Assembly (NCBI RefSeq): GCF_037892425.1
Contig: NZ_JBBKTT010000001.1
Location: 3,968,001-4,032,000 of the forward strand
DNA: 64,000 bases
Source: Lacibacter sp. H375
GTDB taxonomy: Bacteria; Bacteroidota; Bacteroidia; Chitinophagales; Chitinophagaceae
Direction of reading: 5' to 3'
The notes below the pieces were generated by a model, which saw only the letters and a program-made list of their open reading frames with translations, ran no database searches and had not been told where the DNA came from. A program made the translations under genes and the position numbers. Shown here piece by piece: positions 35,044 to 42,420 of this stretch (position 1 is its first letter; every line of letters starts with the position of its first letter).

Positions 35044-35736
35044 CTACCAATTTCCTTGGTCGTTACGCCTGTTTGAAGAGCCGTAACCACTTCTGCCCGT
35101 GTTTTGTGAACGGTTACTGCGGCGTTCATTTTGTCCTGAACTACCATAGTCACTCATGTTGCCCCAACCACCAGACTGTGAAGAATATCCATGTGAACTC
35201 CTGCCTCTGTCAGAATACTGATTGCCCCGATCTTGACGGAAACCACCTGATCCCTGTTGGTAAGGATCGTTGCTTACACCACGATAAGATCTGCCTTGTG
35301 AAGAACCGGAACCGGAACGGTTGCCATAACTTGGGCGTTGAGGTTGACCAGAATTGCCTGTACGATAATAACCACTTTCATCGCCTCCACGGTTTCGGCT
35401 TCCATAGTAGCCACCTTCGTTTTCTCCACGACCTTCACGACTTCTGCGGAATGATTGTTCATCTACATCTTCATCATCATTGTATTCGTTGTAACCGGTA
35501 TCCTGGTAAGAGCGGCTGTCTTCAAAACGACCTCTGTTTCCATAACTACCAGTGTTCATAAAACGATCATCCATGTCATCATCATAGTAGGCATCATTGG
35601 TACTTTCAAATTCATCGTCATAATTGTCTTCTTGTCTGCCATAGCCCTGCCTGTTTGGACGATTGCTGTTGCTGCTTCGTTCTTCATTTCCATAAGAAGA
35701 ACCGAATCCCCTGCGTGAATAATTTCTGTTTGTCAT
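35044..35736 (-). CDS. Low-complexity Arg/Gly/Ser/Tyr-rich protein
   Basis: Protein of 230 residues from ATG 35736 (the longer frame would need a TTG at 35787 and would overlap the promoter-like site). Nearly all residues are Gly, Ser, Arg, Asn, Gln, Tyr and Asp. It begins MTNRNYSRRGFGSSYGNEER, has an acidic Asp/Tyr-rich patch (YDDEFESTNDAYYDDDMDD) and then many RG, SYG and RGRSS units. It has no folded domain I can see and is likely disordered and able to bind nucleic acid or phase-separate, by composition only. A GG-N10-GT site lies 44 bases upstream, nearly identical to that before another Arg-rich gene at 42421. The YciE-like gene follows. Confidence 0.75.
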   Translation of the reverse strand: MTNRNYSRRGFGSSYGNEERSSNSNRPNRQGYGRQEDNYDDEFESTNDAYYDDDMDDRFMNTGSYGNRGRFEDSRSYQDTGYNEYNDDEDVDEQSFRRSREGRGENEGGYYGSRNRGGDESGYYRTGNSGQPQRPSYGNRSGSGSSQGRSYRGVSNDPYQQGSGGFRQDRGNQYSDRGRSSHGYSSQSGGWGNMSDYGSSGQNERRSNRSQNTGRSGYGSSNRRNDQGNW

Positions 35737-35780
35737 ACTGTTTGTTTTAAAAGATGATAAAATCAGATTATCACGTTTTT

Positions 35781-35798
35781 GGAACAAACAATATGCCT
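35781..35798 (-). promoter_or_regulatory. Sigma-54-like site, AGGCATAT type
   Basis: Minus strand AGGCATATTGTTTGTTCC: GG, 10 bases, GT. It matches the site at 42361 at 16 of 18 positions. Confidence 0.5.
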
Positions 35799-35890
35799 GA
35801 TGGTAATAAAAGAAAAGTGAGTAACTGAAACAGAAATTTTCCTATAATCAGTTACCCACTTTGGGAAATTATGTGTAAATATTTCCACCC

Positions 35891-37336
35891 TTAAGAAGAT
35901 GATTGCAGATTGTGTAAATGCTTTAATTTATTGTAAAGAGTTTTACGATCGATCTTCAATATTTCAGCTGCTTTTTTCTTGTTAAAATTAACTTGTTGCA
36001 GAACCGCAAGTATCGTTTCAAATTCAGCTTTATTTACAGCCGATTTTAATTGATCAGTATCTACTGCGACTTCGGTTTTAGCAGATAGAAACCGATCTTT
36101 GAAAAGCAGATCAGATTTTTCCTGCAGTACGCCACTCATTTCTTCCGGCAACGAACATGCTTTGATCAACTGACCTTCAGGTGTAAGTAAAACAGCTCTT
36201 CGTATCGTATTTCTGCATTCTCTTAAATTGCCGGGCCAACTGTAATCAAGAAACATTTGTTTCACTTCATCTGTAAAACCAGTTATGTGCCTGTTTGTTT
36301 CTTCATTTGTTACCTGCAAAAAATATTCTGCTAACGGAATAATATCATCTCTGCGGTCACGAAGTGCCGGCAGATGAATAGGGAATTCATTAAGACGATG
36401 ATATAGGTCTTCACGGAATTTTCCGGTCTGGTAAGCCTCCTTTAAATTTTCATTGGAAGCAACAATGATCCGCACATCAACAGGCATTTCTTTACTTCCA
36501 CCAATGCGTTTATATTTTCGTTCCTGTATCACTCTTAACAATGATGCTTGTATTTCAAGTGAGAGGTTTCCGATCTCATCCAGGAACAGTGTGCCGCCGT
36601 TTGCCATTTCAAAATGACCTTCTTTATCGAGCAAAGCACCGGTAAATGATCCTTTTGTGTGGCCAAATAATTCACTACCTGCCAGTTCTTTTGATAACGT
36701 GCCGCAATCTAACGCTACAAATGGTTTATTTGCCCGTTGACTTTGTTGATGAATGGTTCGGGCAATCACTTCTTTTCCTGTTCCGCTTTCACCGTATAAC
36801 AATACACTATAGTTGGTGCCCGCTACAATATCAACCTGATTATAAAGGCCAACCGTTGTTTTTGAATGGCCTTTGTAAAATGGTAGTGGCTGATCCTGCG
36901 GCTTGGGTGTAGTTGTTCCATGCGCATGTGACGTATTCTCGCCATTTGCCTGAACAGGGAACTGGTTATTGTTTTTCCTGTTTAAAACATCCTTCAGGAT
37001 TTTCAATACTTCGTCTGGAATTAAGGGCTTAACGAGATAATCGTAGGCACCCATTTTAATAATTTCAACAGCAGTTTTTATAACCGAATAAGCAGTAATT
37101 ACAATAATGGCGACATGGGGATCTTTTTGTTTTAATTCCGATACAAGCTTAATTCCGTCCATATCTCCAAGGCGGTAATCGCAAATAACAACGTCAAACT
37201 TTCCTGCTGTATAAGCAGCCAATCCTTTGTTCCCCGAGTAAGCGGCTTCAGCCTCAAACCCATTGTTCTTTAAAAACCTGACCAGCAGAGTGCAGAGATC
37301 AGTGTCATCATCAATAATCAGAATTTTTCCGTTCAT
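35891..37336 (-). CDS. NtrC-family sigma-54-dependent response regulator
   Basis: Protein of 481 residues. Receiver (about 1-120): DDD at 9-11, acceptor Asp53 in VVICDYRLGD, Lys in YLVKPL. A linker of about 35 residues leads to the AAA+ sigma-54 activator domain (about 155-385): Walker A GESGTGKEV, the sigma-54 contact loop GSFTGA (usual form GAFTGA), Walker B TLFLDEIGNL, and WPGNLRECRN near its end. The C-terminal Fis-type helix-turn-helix is NFNKKKAAEILKIDRKTLYNKLKHL. It should activate sigma-54 promoters in answer to its kinase, encoded 71 bases upstream. It lies amid many -24/-12-like sites and is the obvious candidate for their activator. Confidence 0.93.
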   Translation of the reverse strand: MNGKILIIDDDTDLCTLLVRFLKNNGFEAEAAYSGNKGLAAYTAGKFDVVICDYRLGDMDGIKLVSELKQKDPHVAIIVITAYSVIKTAVEIIKMGAYDYLVKPLIPDEVLKILKDVLNRKNNNQFPVQANGENTSHAHGTTTPKPQDQPLPFYKGHSKTTVGLYNQVDIVAGTNYSVLLYGESGTGKEVIARTIHQQSQRANKPFVALDCGTLSKELAGSELFGHTKGSFTGALLDKEGHFEMANGGTLFLDEIGNLSLEIQASLLRVIQERKYKRIGGSKEMPVDVRIIVASNENLKEAYQTGKFREDLYHRLNEFPIHLPALRDRRDDIIPLAEYFLQVTNEETNRHITGFTDEVKQMFLDYSWPGNLRECRNTIRRAVLLTPEGQLIKACSLPEEMSGVLQEKSDLLFKDRFLSAKTEVAVDTDQLKSAVNKAEFETILAVLQQVNFNKKKAAEILKIDRKTLYNKLKHLHNLQSSS

Positions 37337-37407
37337 AATTGGTCATTTTAAAAAATGATAAAAGTTAAAAAGGGTGTAGGTGTGTGCACGGCCTAAAGAG
37401 ATTGTTT

Positions 37408-38142
37408 TCATTGGAGATTCATCGAACGAAAACGTAAAACAATGGTTGTTCCATCCGGAGGGTCGCTATGAACGGTGAAGCTTCCCCCGTGGCTGAGAAT
37501 TATCGCTTGTGCAATGTTAAGTCCCAGTCCACGTCTTCCACGTTTAGTAGTAAAATACGGTTCAAACATCTGTTGTTGCTGATCATCAGTTATTCCGGCA
37601 CCGTTATCCTTAATTTCAATTACCGATTCATTCTCATCGTTCCAGATACTTAGCTCTAACAATCCCGTGGCTCCATCCATCGCTTCAACAGCATTAGTAA
37701 CCACTTGCATCAATGCCTTTTTCATACGTGACTCATCAACATTTACAAGATATTCACCCCCGGGATAATTTCGCCTGATCTCAATTGCAGCAGCGCTTAC
37801 CTGTTCATTCATCATCAATAAAACTTCATCCAAAAGTTTGCAGATGTTCACCGGTGATATTTCTAACCGGCTTATATGTGTTGCATCTACTAATTCTGTA
37901 AGAAGCTGGTTAATACGGTCAGTATTTCGGCTGATCATTTCAACAAAACTTGACTGCTCTTCAGTCAGGTTCATGTCTTTCAAAACTGTAGTGGAGAGTA
38001 AAATATTGTTTACGGGGTTTTTCAATTCATGTGCAACGGTTGCGCAAATTCGCTCAGTGGCAGCAAATGAATGTGACCTCTGCCGGTTGCCCATAACATC
38101 TGTTTCATTTGTAAGAAAATCTGTTGCTCTCATGCGATTCAA
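37408..38142 (-). CDS. Soluble sensorless histidine kinase, partner of the sigma-54 regulator
   Basis: Protein of 244 residues made of little more than a kinase core. HisKA has its phospho-acceptor His38 in TVAHELKNPVNNILLST. The HATPase domain (about 125-240) holds N box VTNAVEAMDG, G1 KDNGAGI, F box FEPYFTTK and G2 RRGLGLNIAQAI. There is no membrane segment and no PAS or other sensor domain, so input must come from a partner protein or a domain not visible here. The start could also be the ATG at 38133. It is upstream of and co-directional with the NtrC-type regulator, as typical of NtrB/NtrC-like pairs. Confidence 0.9.
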   Translation of the reverse strand: MNRMRATDFLTNETDVMGNRQRSHSFAATERICATVAHELKNPVNNILLSTTVLKDMNLTEEQSSFVEMISRNTDRINQLLTELVDATHISRLEISPVNICKLLDEVLLMMNEQVSAAAIEIRRNYPGGEYLVNVDESRMKKALMQVVTNAVEAMDGATGLLELSIWNDENESVIEIKDNGAGITDDQQQQMFEPYFTTKRGRRGLGLNIAQAIILSHGGSFTVHSDPPDGTTIVLRFRSMNLQ

Positions 38143-38635
38143 TTTAATAAGTTGATTCCAACTTTTTTTGTTTTCATTCGTCCTCCAGGGTCAAACTTAA
38201 CATCAGTAATTAATTTTTTCACAAATTGATACAGATGCAATGCGTTAATTGTCGAATATCAAGAACACTAAATACTTAATATCTTTTCGCTCAAACCAAC
38301 ACTGGCAGTGGATTTTTGGGACAGCGGAGAGCAAAATAAACGATGCCAGAGGCAACAAGTTACACTAAAAAAGAAAAAATATCCAAATACATCTGCAAAA
38401 AAATTTTCGGAAAAAACCATAGATTTTTTTCATAAATGGTATGCCCATTGAAGTCTTACATAATAATTTGAAATAGTTACATAATTAATAAGTAACTAAG
38501 TAAATAAAACGGGTACAAAGGCAACACAAGCGTGACAATTGTGCAGCATTACATTTGAACGATTCAGTTGTAATAACAATTGTAAAAAGGATGACGGCGA
38601 TAAAAAAGGAGGGTAGTCGGAAGTAAAAACTGAAC
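38143..38635. other. Intergenic region
   Basis: About 490 A+T-rich bases between two minus-strand genes. Only short frames without coding character. It should hold the promoter of the kinase-regulator operon; none is clear. Confidence 0.4.
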
Positions 38636-39001
38636 TTATTTATGGACAGGTTCAAACGAAGCAAGAACTTCCATCCACGTGCTGGCTCCACGTTTCCTGC
38701 GTTTTAACCAATAAATGCCAGCTACTTTCAGGAACATCATTTTTTTATAATTGCTTCTTCCGGCAGTAAGACGTCCCTTTACCAGGAAGATACCATCATC
38801 GGATAGCTGTGTAAAACTTGCCGGTCGGTTACGTAACATCGAGGAGATTGCCGATGAGTTTTCCAGATTCAACATCGATGGAGAACTATCGTCACGCAAT
38901 TGTAAGAGCATAGATCTTTTTTGACTCCCGTCTTTAAACCGCAATAAGCCCTGTTTAACGCCTTTTATGCGTGCCATCAGTTGCCCCGGTTTAATAGCCA
39001 T
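38636..39001 (-). CDS. Unrecognised basic protein
   Basis: Protein of 121 residues from ATG 39001 (MAIKPGQLMARIKGV); a longer version starting at 39046 would overlap the upstream gene by 56 bases instead of 11. It is basic, with segments RFKDGSQKRSMLLQLRDDSSPSM, DGIFLVKGRLTAGRSNYKKMMFLKVAGIYWLKRRKRG and LASFEPVH. The beta-strand-like alternation suggests a small barrel, but I know no family. Translationally coupled to the gene at 38991. Confidence 0.6.
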   Translation of the reverse strand: MAIKPGQLMARIKGVKQGLLRFKDGSQKRSMLLQLRDDSSPSMLNLENSSAISSMLRNRPASFTQLSDDGIFLVKGRLTAGRSNYKKMMFLKVAGIYWLKRRKRGASTWMEVLASFEPVHK

Positions 39002-39446
39002 ACTGGTTTTCTTTCTTAGGTTGAAACAGTTGACGTAGTTTTTCAATTACCTGGTGTTGGTACTCTTTCAACAATTCGCCCCACTTTTTTTCCTTGCAGT
39101 AGTTCATATGCAACGCAGATGGTTTCACTTTTAAAAGCAAGGTATCATGCTGGTGCATAGGAAGACCATCAAGCAAAGCAACACCTTCCACTTCAATAAA
39201 ATAATCAACTGATTTGCGGAAAAAACAAAGTTGTACGGGAAACGAAGTTTCGAGGTAGGGAGTTTCGAATTTCGGATGAGCAAGAGAAACCCAGATTTGT
39301 CCCTGGTCATCCATACACTCAAATTGAACAATGTCGTTTGGCAAATGTTCGGGGCGCTCACTTAAGTTGTACATCACCGCACACCGTATTTGCTTCAACT
39401 GTTCACGAACGATGTCCCGTTCTTCTTGTGTAGATTCTTTTTTCAT
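38991..39446 (-). CDS. Possible flavin-split-barrel (PNPOx-like) protein
   Basis: Protein of 151 residues without signal peptide. Alternating strands IVQFECMDDQGQIWVSLAHPKFE, FPVQLCFFRKSVDYFIEVEGVALLDG and LLLKVKPSALHMNYCKEKK resemble the split-barrel fold of pyridoxamine-5'-phosphate-oxidase-like general-stress proteins, but the usual FMN-binding motifs are not clear. Its end overlaps the start of the next gene by 11 bases. A class A site lies nearby but points the other way. Function is not known. Confidence 0.55.
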   Translation of the reverse strand: MKKESTQEERDIVREQLKQIRCAVMYNLSERPEHLPNDIVQFECMDDQGQIWVSLAHPKFETPYLETSFPVQLCFFRKSVDYFIEVEGVALLDGLPMHQHDTLLLKVKPSALHMNYCKEKKWGELLKEYQHQVIEKLRQLFQPKKENQYGY

Positions 39447-39506
39447 AATTCAGTTTTTTTATTACGTATCAAAAGTCAAATCTGATACCAAAAAAATAAT
39501 CAATGC

Positions 39507-39521
39507 TGGTATGGTTTTTTC
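39507..39521 (+). promoter_or_regulatory. Class A promoter word before a PA2169 gene
   Basis: TGGTATGGTTTTTTC, about 135 bases before the ATG at 39658. This is the same long-leader layout as for the paralogue at 21038. Confidence 0.5.
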
Positions 39522-39603
39522 TCATAATAGTGTGGAGTAAAAGGATAGAAAGCATAACAAATATCAATGCCTGCCGGGTTTTCGTGGGCAAAAACGAGAG
39601 AAA

Positions 39604-39623
39604 CTGTGGAATCAATTCCACAG
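39604..39623 (+). other. Hairpin in the leader of the PA2169 gene
   Basis: Perfect 8-base stem CTGTGGAA/TTCCACAG with loop TCAA, 34 bases before the start codon and without a T run, so not a terminator. It could affect stability or translation of the leader. Confidence 0.4.
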
Positions 39624-39657
39624 AAAGGCAATATCTGTTCATTAAAAAAACAAACAC

Positions 39658-40125
39658 ATGGAACACACTACAACACGAACTGAACATGAAAATATGCTGA
39701 ATGATATCATTCAAATTAATAACGATCGTATCGCCGGTTATGAAAAAGCAGCTAAGCATCTCAAAGAAGCAAACGACGATCTATACAATATTTTTAATGC
39801 AATGGCTTTACAAAGCAGGCAATTTGTAAATCAATTGCGGGTGCAATTAGGTAAACAGGGCGATCAGCCTGATGATGCAACAACAGTAAAAGGTAAGATC
39901 TATCGTGCATGGATGGATGTGAAAGCTACATTCAGCGGCGATGACCGCAAAGCAGCACTTGAGTCTTGTGAATATGGAGAAGAAGCTGCTCTAAAGGCGT
40001 ATTCCTCTGCATTGGAAGACTCAGACCTTAATCCTGAATGGCGTGCTATTCTTGAAACACAAAGAAGTTTTATGAAAGAGTCGCATGATAAGATCCGCAA
40101 TCTGCTTAATAAAGAAAGACAATAA
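39658..40125 (+). CDS. PA2169 family (DUF2383) four-helix-bundle protein
   Basis: Protein of 155 residues, close paralogue of the one at 21038. Shared blocks are IIQINNDRIAGYEKAAKHL, FNAMALQSRQFVNQL, GKIYRAWMDVKATFSGDDRKAALESCEYGEEAALKAYSSALE and the KESHDKIRNL end. Ferritin-like fold, no established role. Both paralogues are preceded by a class A promoter word 135-140 bases upstream, so they probably share regulation. The small gene at 40186 follows after 60 bases. Confidence 0.9.
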   Translation: MEHTTTRTEHENMLNDIIQINNDRIAGYEKAAKHLKEANDDLYNIFNAMALQSRQFVNQLRVQLGKQGDQPDDATTVKGKIYRAWMDVKATFSGDDRKAALESCEYGEEAALKAYSSALEDSDLNPEWRAILETQRSFMKESHDKIRNLLNKERQ

Positions 40126-40185
40126 TTTTTTACACCGCAACCGGTTAGGCCGTATGGCAGAACCGCTTGTTTTTAATTTTTTACA

Positions 40186-40527
40186 ATGCAACAAGATAGT
40201 AAAACAGATATGTCTACGCTTCTTACCTGCATGAAAAAAGCAAAAGAAGAAGGCTATAAATTAAGTTTTAGTGTAACTGACCGGGGACTCACAAAAGCAG
40301 ATGAAGAGGGTTCGAGATTTTATACGCCTGAAGAAACGACTATTGATAATTTTTACCGGTTTGAAGGAGAGAGTGATCCTTCCGAAAACTCGATCCTTTA
40401 TCTTATACATACTGTTGATGGTGAAAAAGGGACACTCCTGAATACCTATGGCATGTATGCAGACCCGTTGATTTCTCCATTTGTTGAAAAGGTGGAAGAG
40501 ATATCGAAAAAGGTAAAACAGGAGTGA
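40186..40527 (+). CDS. Small protein of the family often mis-named phosphoribosylpyrophosphate synthetase
   Basis: Protein of 113 residues. The blocks KKAKEEGYKLSFSVTDRGL, FYTPEETTIDNFYRFEGESDPSENSILYLI and GEKGTLLNTYGMYADPL match a small conserved Bacteroidota family usually labelled as PRPP synthetase in databases, although it is far too short for that enzyme and lacks its motifs. True function is unknown. It may be co-transcribed with the PA2169 gene 60 bases upstream; a hairpin follows at 40531. Confidence 0.8.
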   Translation: MQQDSKTDMSTLLTCMKKAKEEGYKLSFSVTDRGLTKADEEGSRFYTPEETTIDNFYRFEGESDPSENSILYLIHTVDGEKGTLLNTYGMYADPLISPFVEKVEEISKKVKQE

Positions 40528-40530
40528 GCA

Positions 40531-40565
40531 TGTATGCGTTCTTTTTTGAACGCATACAATTTGCT
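40531..40565 (+). terminator. Hairpin after the small gene at 40186
   Basis: Eleven-base perfect stem (40531-40541 with 40548-40558) around six T; T-poor tail. A second, weaker hairpin with 8 pairs follows at 40651-40671, then CTTTATT. Confidence 0.6.
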
Positions 40566-40771
40566 CTCATCAGGTGTATCATACTACATGATCTAAAACC
40601 CGGCCAAAACTACTTGTTTGACGCAGTAGGGTCTTATGAACAATTAAAAACCGGTTATAAACGATAACCGGCTTTATTCAAACTTCCATCCGTCTTCTCT
40701 CAGATTAATTTTTCGTGAAGAACTTCCTTGAAGTAAAAAAACAGCATGAACAATGAAAGGATGGAGATGAG

Positions 40772-41011
40772 TTATGTTGTTACGAGATTAGAAAAGGATT
40801 TATTCCGTTGTGCATCGGAAGAGATGCCTGGAGTAAAAAGATAATAATAGGCCGTTTCGCATGTGATTGTTTTAATAAATGAGGAAACAATTTCATGCCA
40901 GAGGTGCTTGACGAGCAAGGTAGCGCCTCGCCGATTTGTAAACTGGGTAATTTTTTCTTCATTAAAGGGTTGAGGTGCGAAAAAAATACCCAGTTGATAG
41001 TGATCGTTCAT
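40772..41011 (-). CDS. Possible small protein, unrecognised
   Basis: A frame of 79 residues from ATG 41011: MNDHYQLGIFFAPQPFNEEK, then a Thr/Arg segment and HLWHEIVSSFIKTITCE. Codon choice (GAA, AAA, ATT rich) looks coding and the ATG follows an A-rich stretch as usual here. It would be divergent from the SDR gene with 18 bases between. There is no family match that I know, and a short + strand frame overlaps it, so the call is tentative. Confidence 0.35.
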   Translation of the reverse strand: MNDHYQLGIFFAPQPFNEEKITQFTNRRGATLLVKHLWHEIVSSFIKTITCETAYYYLFTPGISSDAQRNKSFSNLVTT

Positions 41012-41029
41012 TTTTATAAACTGTAAGCA

Positions 41030-41899
41030 ATGCAAAATGTAAATAAAAAAGCCAGTATACGTCCTCCGCAAAAACAAAGAAAACCCGGTTCTGAAAGAAA
41101 ATTGGTTCCGCTGCCAGTTTTTGACTATCCTGAAAAAGAAGGCTCGGAAAAACTGGATGGTAAAATTGCGCTGATCACAGGCGGCGATAGTGGTATTGGG
41201 AAAGCAGTGGCCATTTTGTTTGCGAAAGAAAGAGCCCGGCTGTCACTTTCGTATTTACGGGAACATGCTGATGCAAAAGAAACGGAACATGTTATTACGG
41301 AGACATATGAACGGGACTGCCTGCTGATTCCCGGCGACATAAGTAAAGAAAGGCATTGTAAAAAAGTAGTTGCGAAAACAATTAAGAAATATGGCCGAAT
41401 AGATATTTTAGTGAACAACGCAGCTATACAATTTGAAGAAAAAGATTTAACCAAGCTGCCAAGTGATCAATTATTGAAGACATTCGAAACAAATATTATC
41501 TCGATGTTCTGGTTAACAAAGTTTGCTCTTCCTTATATGAAGAAAGGATCCGTGATTATTAATACAGCATCTGTAACTGCTTATCGGGGCAGTGGCTCGT
41601 TACTTGATTATTCTGCAACTAAAGGAGCAATTGTAGCTTTTACCAGGAGTTTATCAGCCAATCTTTCAAAAAAAGGAATTCGGGTGAATGGAGTAGCGCC
41701 CGGTCCTGTGTGGACACCTCTAATTGCTTCTGGCTTCTCACGTACAAAAGTTGCTTCGCATGGCAGCGATGTACCATTGGGCAGATCAGCAGAGCCGGCT
41801 GAAATTGCACCATCGTATCTCTTTCTTGCAAGTGATGATGCAATTTATATGACGGGGCAGTTTCTTCATCCAAACGGAGGGGAAATCATTAATGGATAA
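41030..41899 (+). CDS. SDR oxidoreductase of the general-stress-protein-39 (YdaD/YhxC) type
   Basis: Short-chain dehydrogenase of 289 residues with the N-terminal extension typical of this type (about 40 residues: IRPPQKQRKPGSERKLVPLPVFDYPEKEGSEKL). The cofactor motif TGGDSGIGKA, the NNAA motif in ILVNNAAIQFE, catalytic Ser in NTASVTAY and YSATK (Tyr and Lys) are intact, followed by VNGVAPGPVWTPLI. Family members are general-stress or desiccation-induced in Bacillus and other bacteria, with unclear substrates. This suits the surrounding stress genes. Confidence 0.9.
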   Translation: MQNVNKKASIRPPQKQRKPGSERKLVPLPVFDYPEKEGSEKLDGKIALITGGDSGIGKAVAILFAKERARLSLSYLREHADAKETEHVITETYERDCLLIPGDISKERHCKKVVAKTIKKYGRIDILVNNAAIQFEEKDLTKLPSDQLLKTFETNIISMFWLTKFALPYMKKGSVIINTASVTAYRGSGSLLDYSATKGAIVAFTRSLSANLSKKGIRVNGVAPGPVWTPLIASGFSRTKVASHGSDVPLGRSAEPAEIAPSYLFLASDDAIYMTGQFLHPNGGEIING

Positions 41900-41977
41900 T
41901 GTGACGCAATAGGATCTTTTGAAAAAGTATGTTGAGATTTCCACCTCCGGTTGATATATTTACCTCTTCTTTAATCA

Positions 41978-42205
41978 TTACAGAGGAGACGTAGATTGCT
42001 TTGCCTCTTTAATGCCGTGGTCATACATTTCTCCATCTTCAGATGATTTAAACATTTTTGCAATACTGTCTTTCCATTTGCCAGAATTCTCCATAATTTT
42101 TTTACGTGTTTCACTTCCCTTGTCAGGTGCAGTAAAATAACCGATCAACAGGCCGGCAGCAAGTCCGCCGGTAATACCTAAAATTAATTTTGCTTCAGAA
42201 GTCAT
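41978..42205 (-). CDS. YtxH domain protein
   Basis: Protein of 75 residues: membrane helix ILGITGGLAAGLLIGYFTA, the YtxH junction APDKGSETRKKIMENSGKWKDS and a charged tail. It is nearly identical at the junction to the YtxH protein at 18433 (FAPDKGSETRKAI). It is monocistronic, with a class A promoter word only 28 bases upstream, so its leader should be short. Confidence 0.88.
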   Translation of the reverse strand: MTSEAKLILGITGGLAAGLLIGYFTAPDKGSETRKKIMENSGKWKDSIAKMFKSSEDGEMYDHGIKEAKQSTSPL

Positions 42206-42233
42206 AGTTGTAAATTTTAATAGTGATGCCTAT

Positions 42234-42249
42234 AAAAAAACCGTACCAA
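42234..42249 (-). promoter_or_regulatory. Class A promoter word before the YtxH gene
   Basis: Minus strand TTGGTACGGTTTTTTT. It lies 28 bases before the ATG at 42205, the closest class A site to a start codon. Confidence 0.5.
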
Positions 42250-42360
42250 TTTGACATGTTTTTTGCGGATGTTTTTCGTCACATCATTGATAGTAGCAAC
42301 AGCAACTAAGTCAATCATCTTTTAAATATTTATTTTTTTTGCTGGTTCACTGTCTCTTAA

Positions 42361-42378
42361 AGGCATATCGTTTGTTGC
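42361..42378 (+). promoter_or_regulatory. Sigma-54-like site, AGGCATAT type
   Basis: AGGCATATCGTTTGTTGC: GG, 10 bases, GT. It lies about 45 bases before the ATG at 42421 and is nearly identical to the site at 35781. Confidence 0.5.
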
Positions 42379-42420
42379 AAATCTTCCTGTTAATTCATTT
42401 TCAACTTACATCTGTCAATT

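Noticed and set aside
35073-35718. Long + strand frames with His/Cys/Asn-rich or Ile/Val-rich products
   Set aside because: They are antisense shadows of the low-complexity Arg/Gly/Ser gene, whose repetitive codons keep other frames open.
38485-38691. Minus-strand frame of 68 codons with a hydrophobic segment
   Set aside because: It overlaps the end of the better supported gene at 38636 in another frame and has no family resemblance.
40155-40170. TGGCAG-AACCG-CTTGT as a sigma-54 site before the gene at 40186
   Set aside because: The GG-to-G spacing is off by one and it lies only 15 bases before the ATG, too close for a start site.
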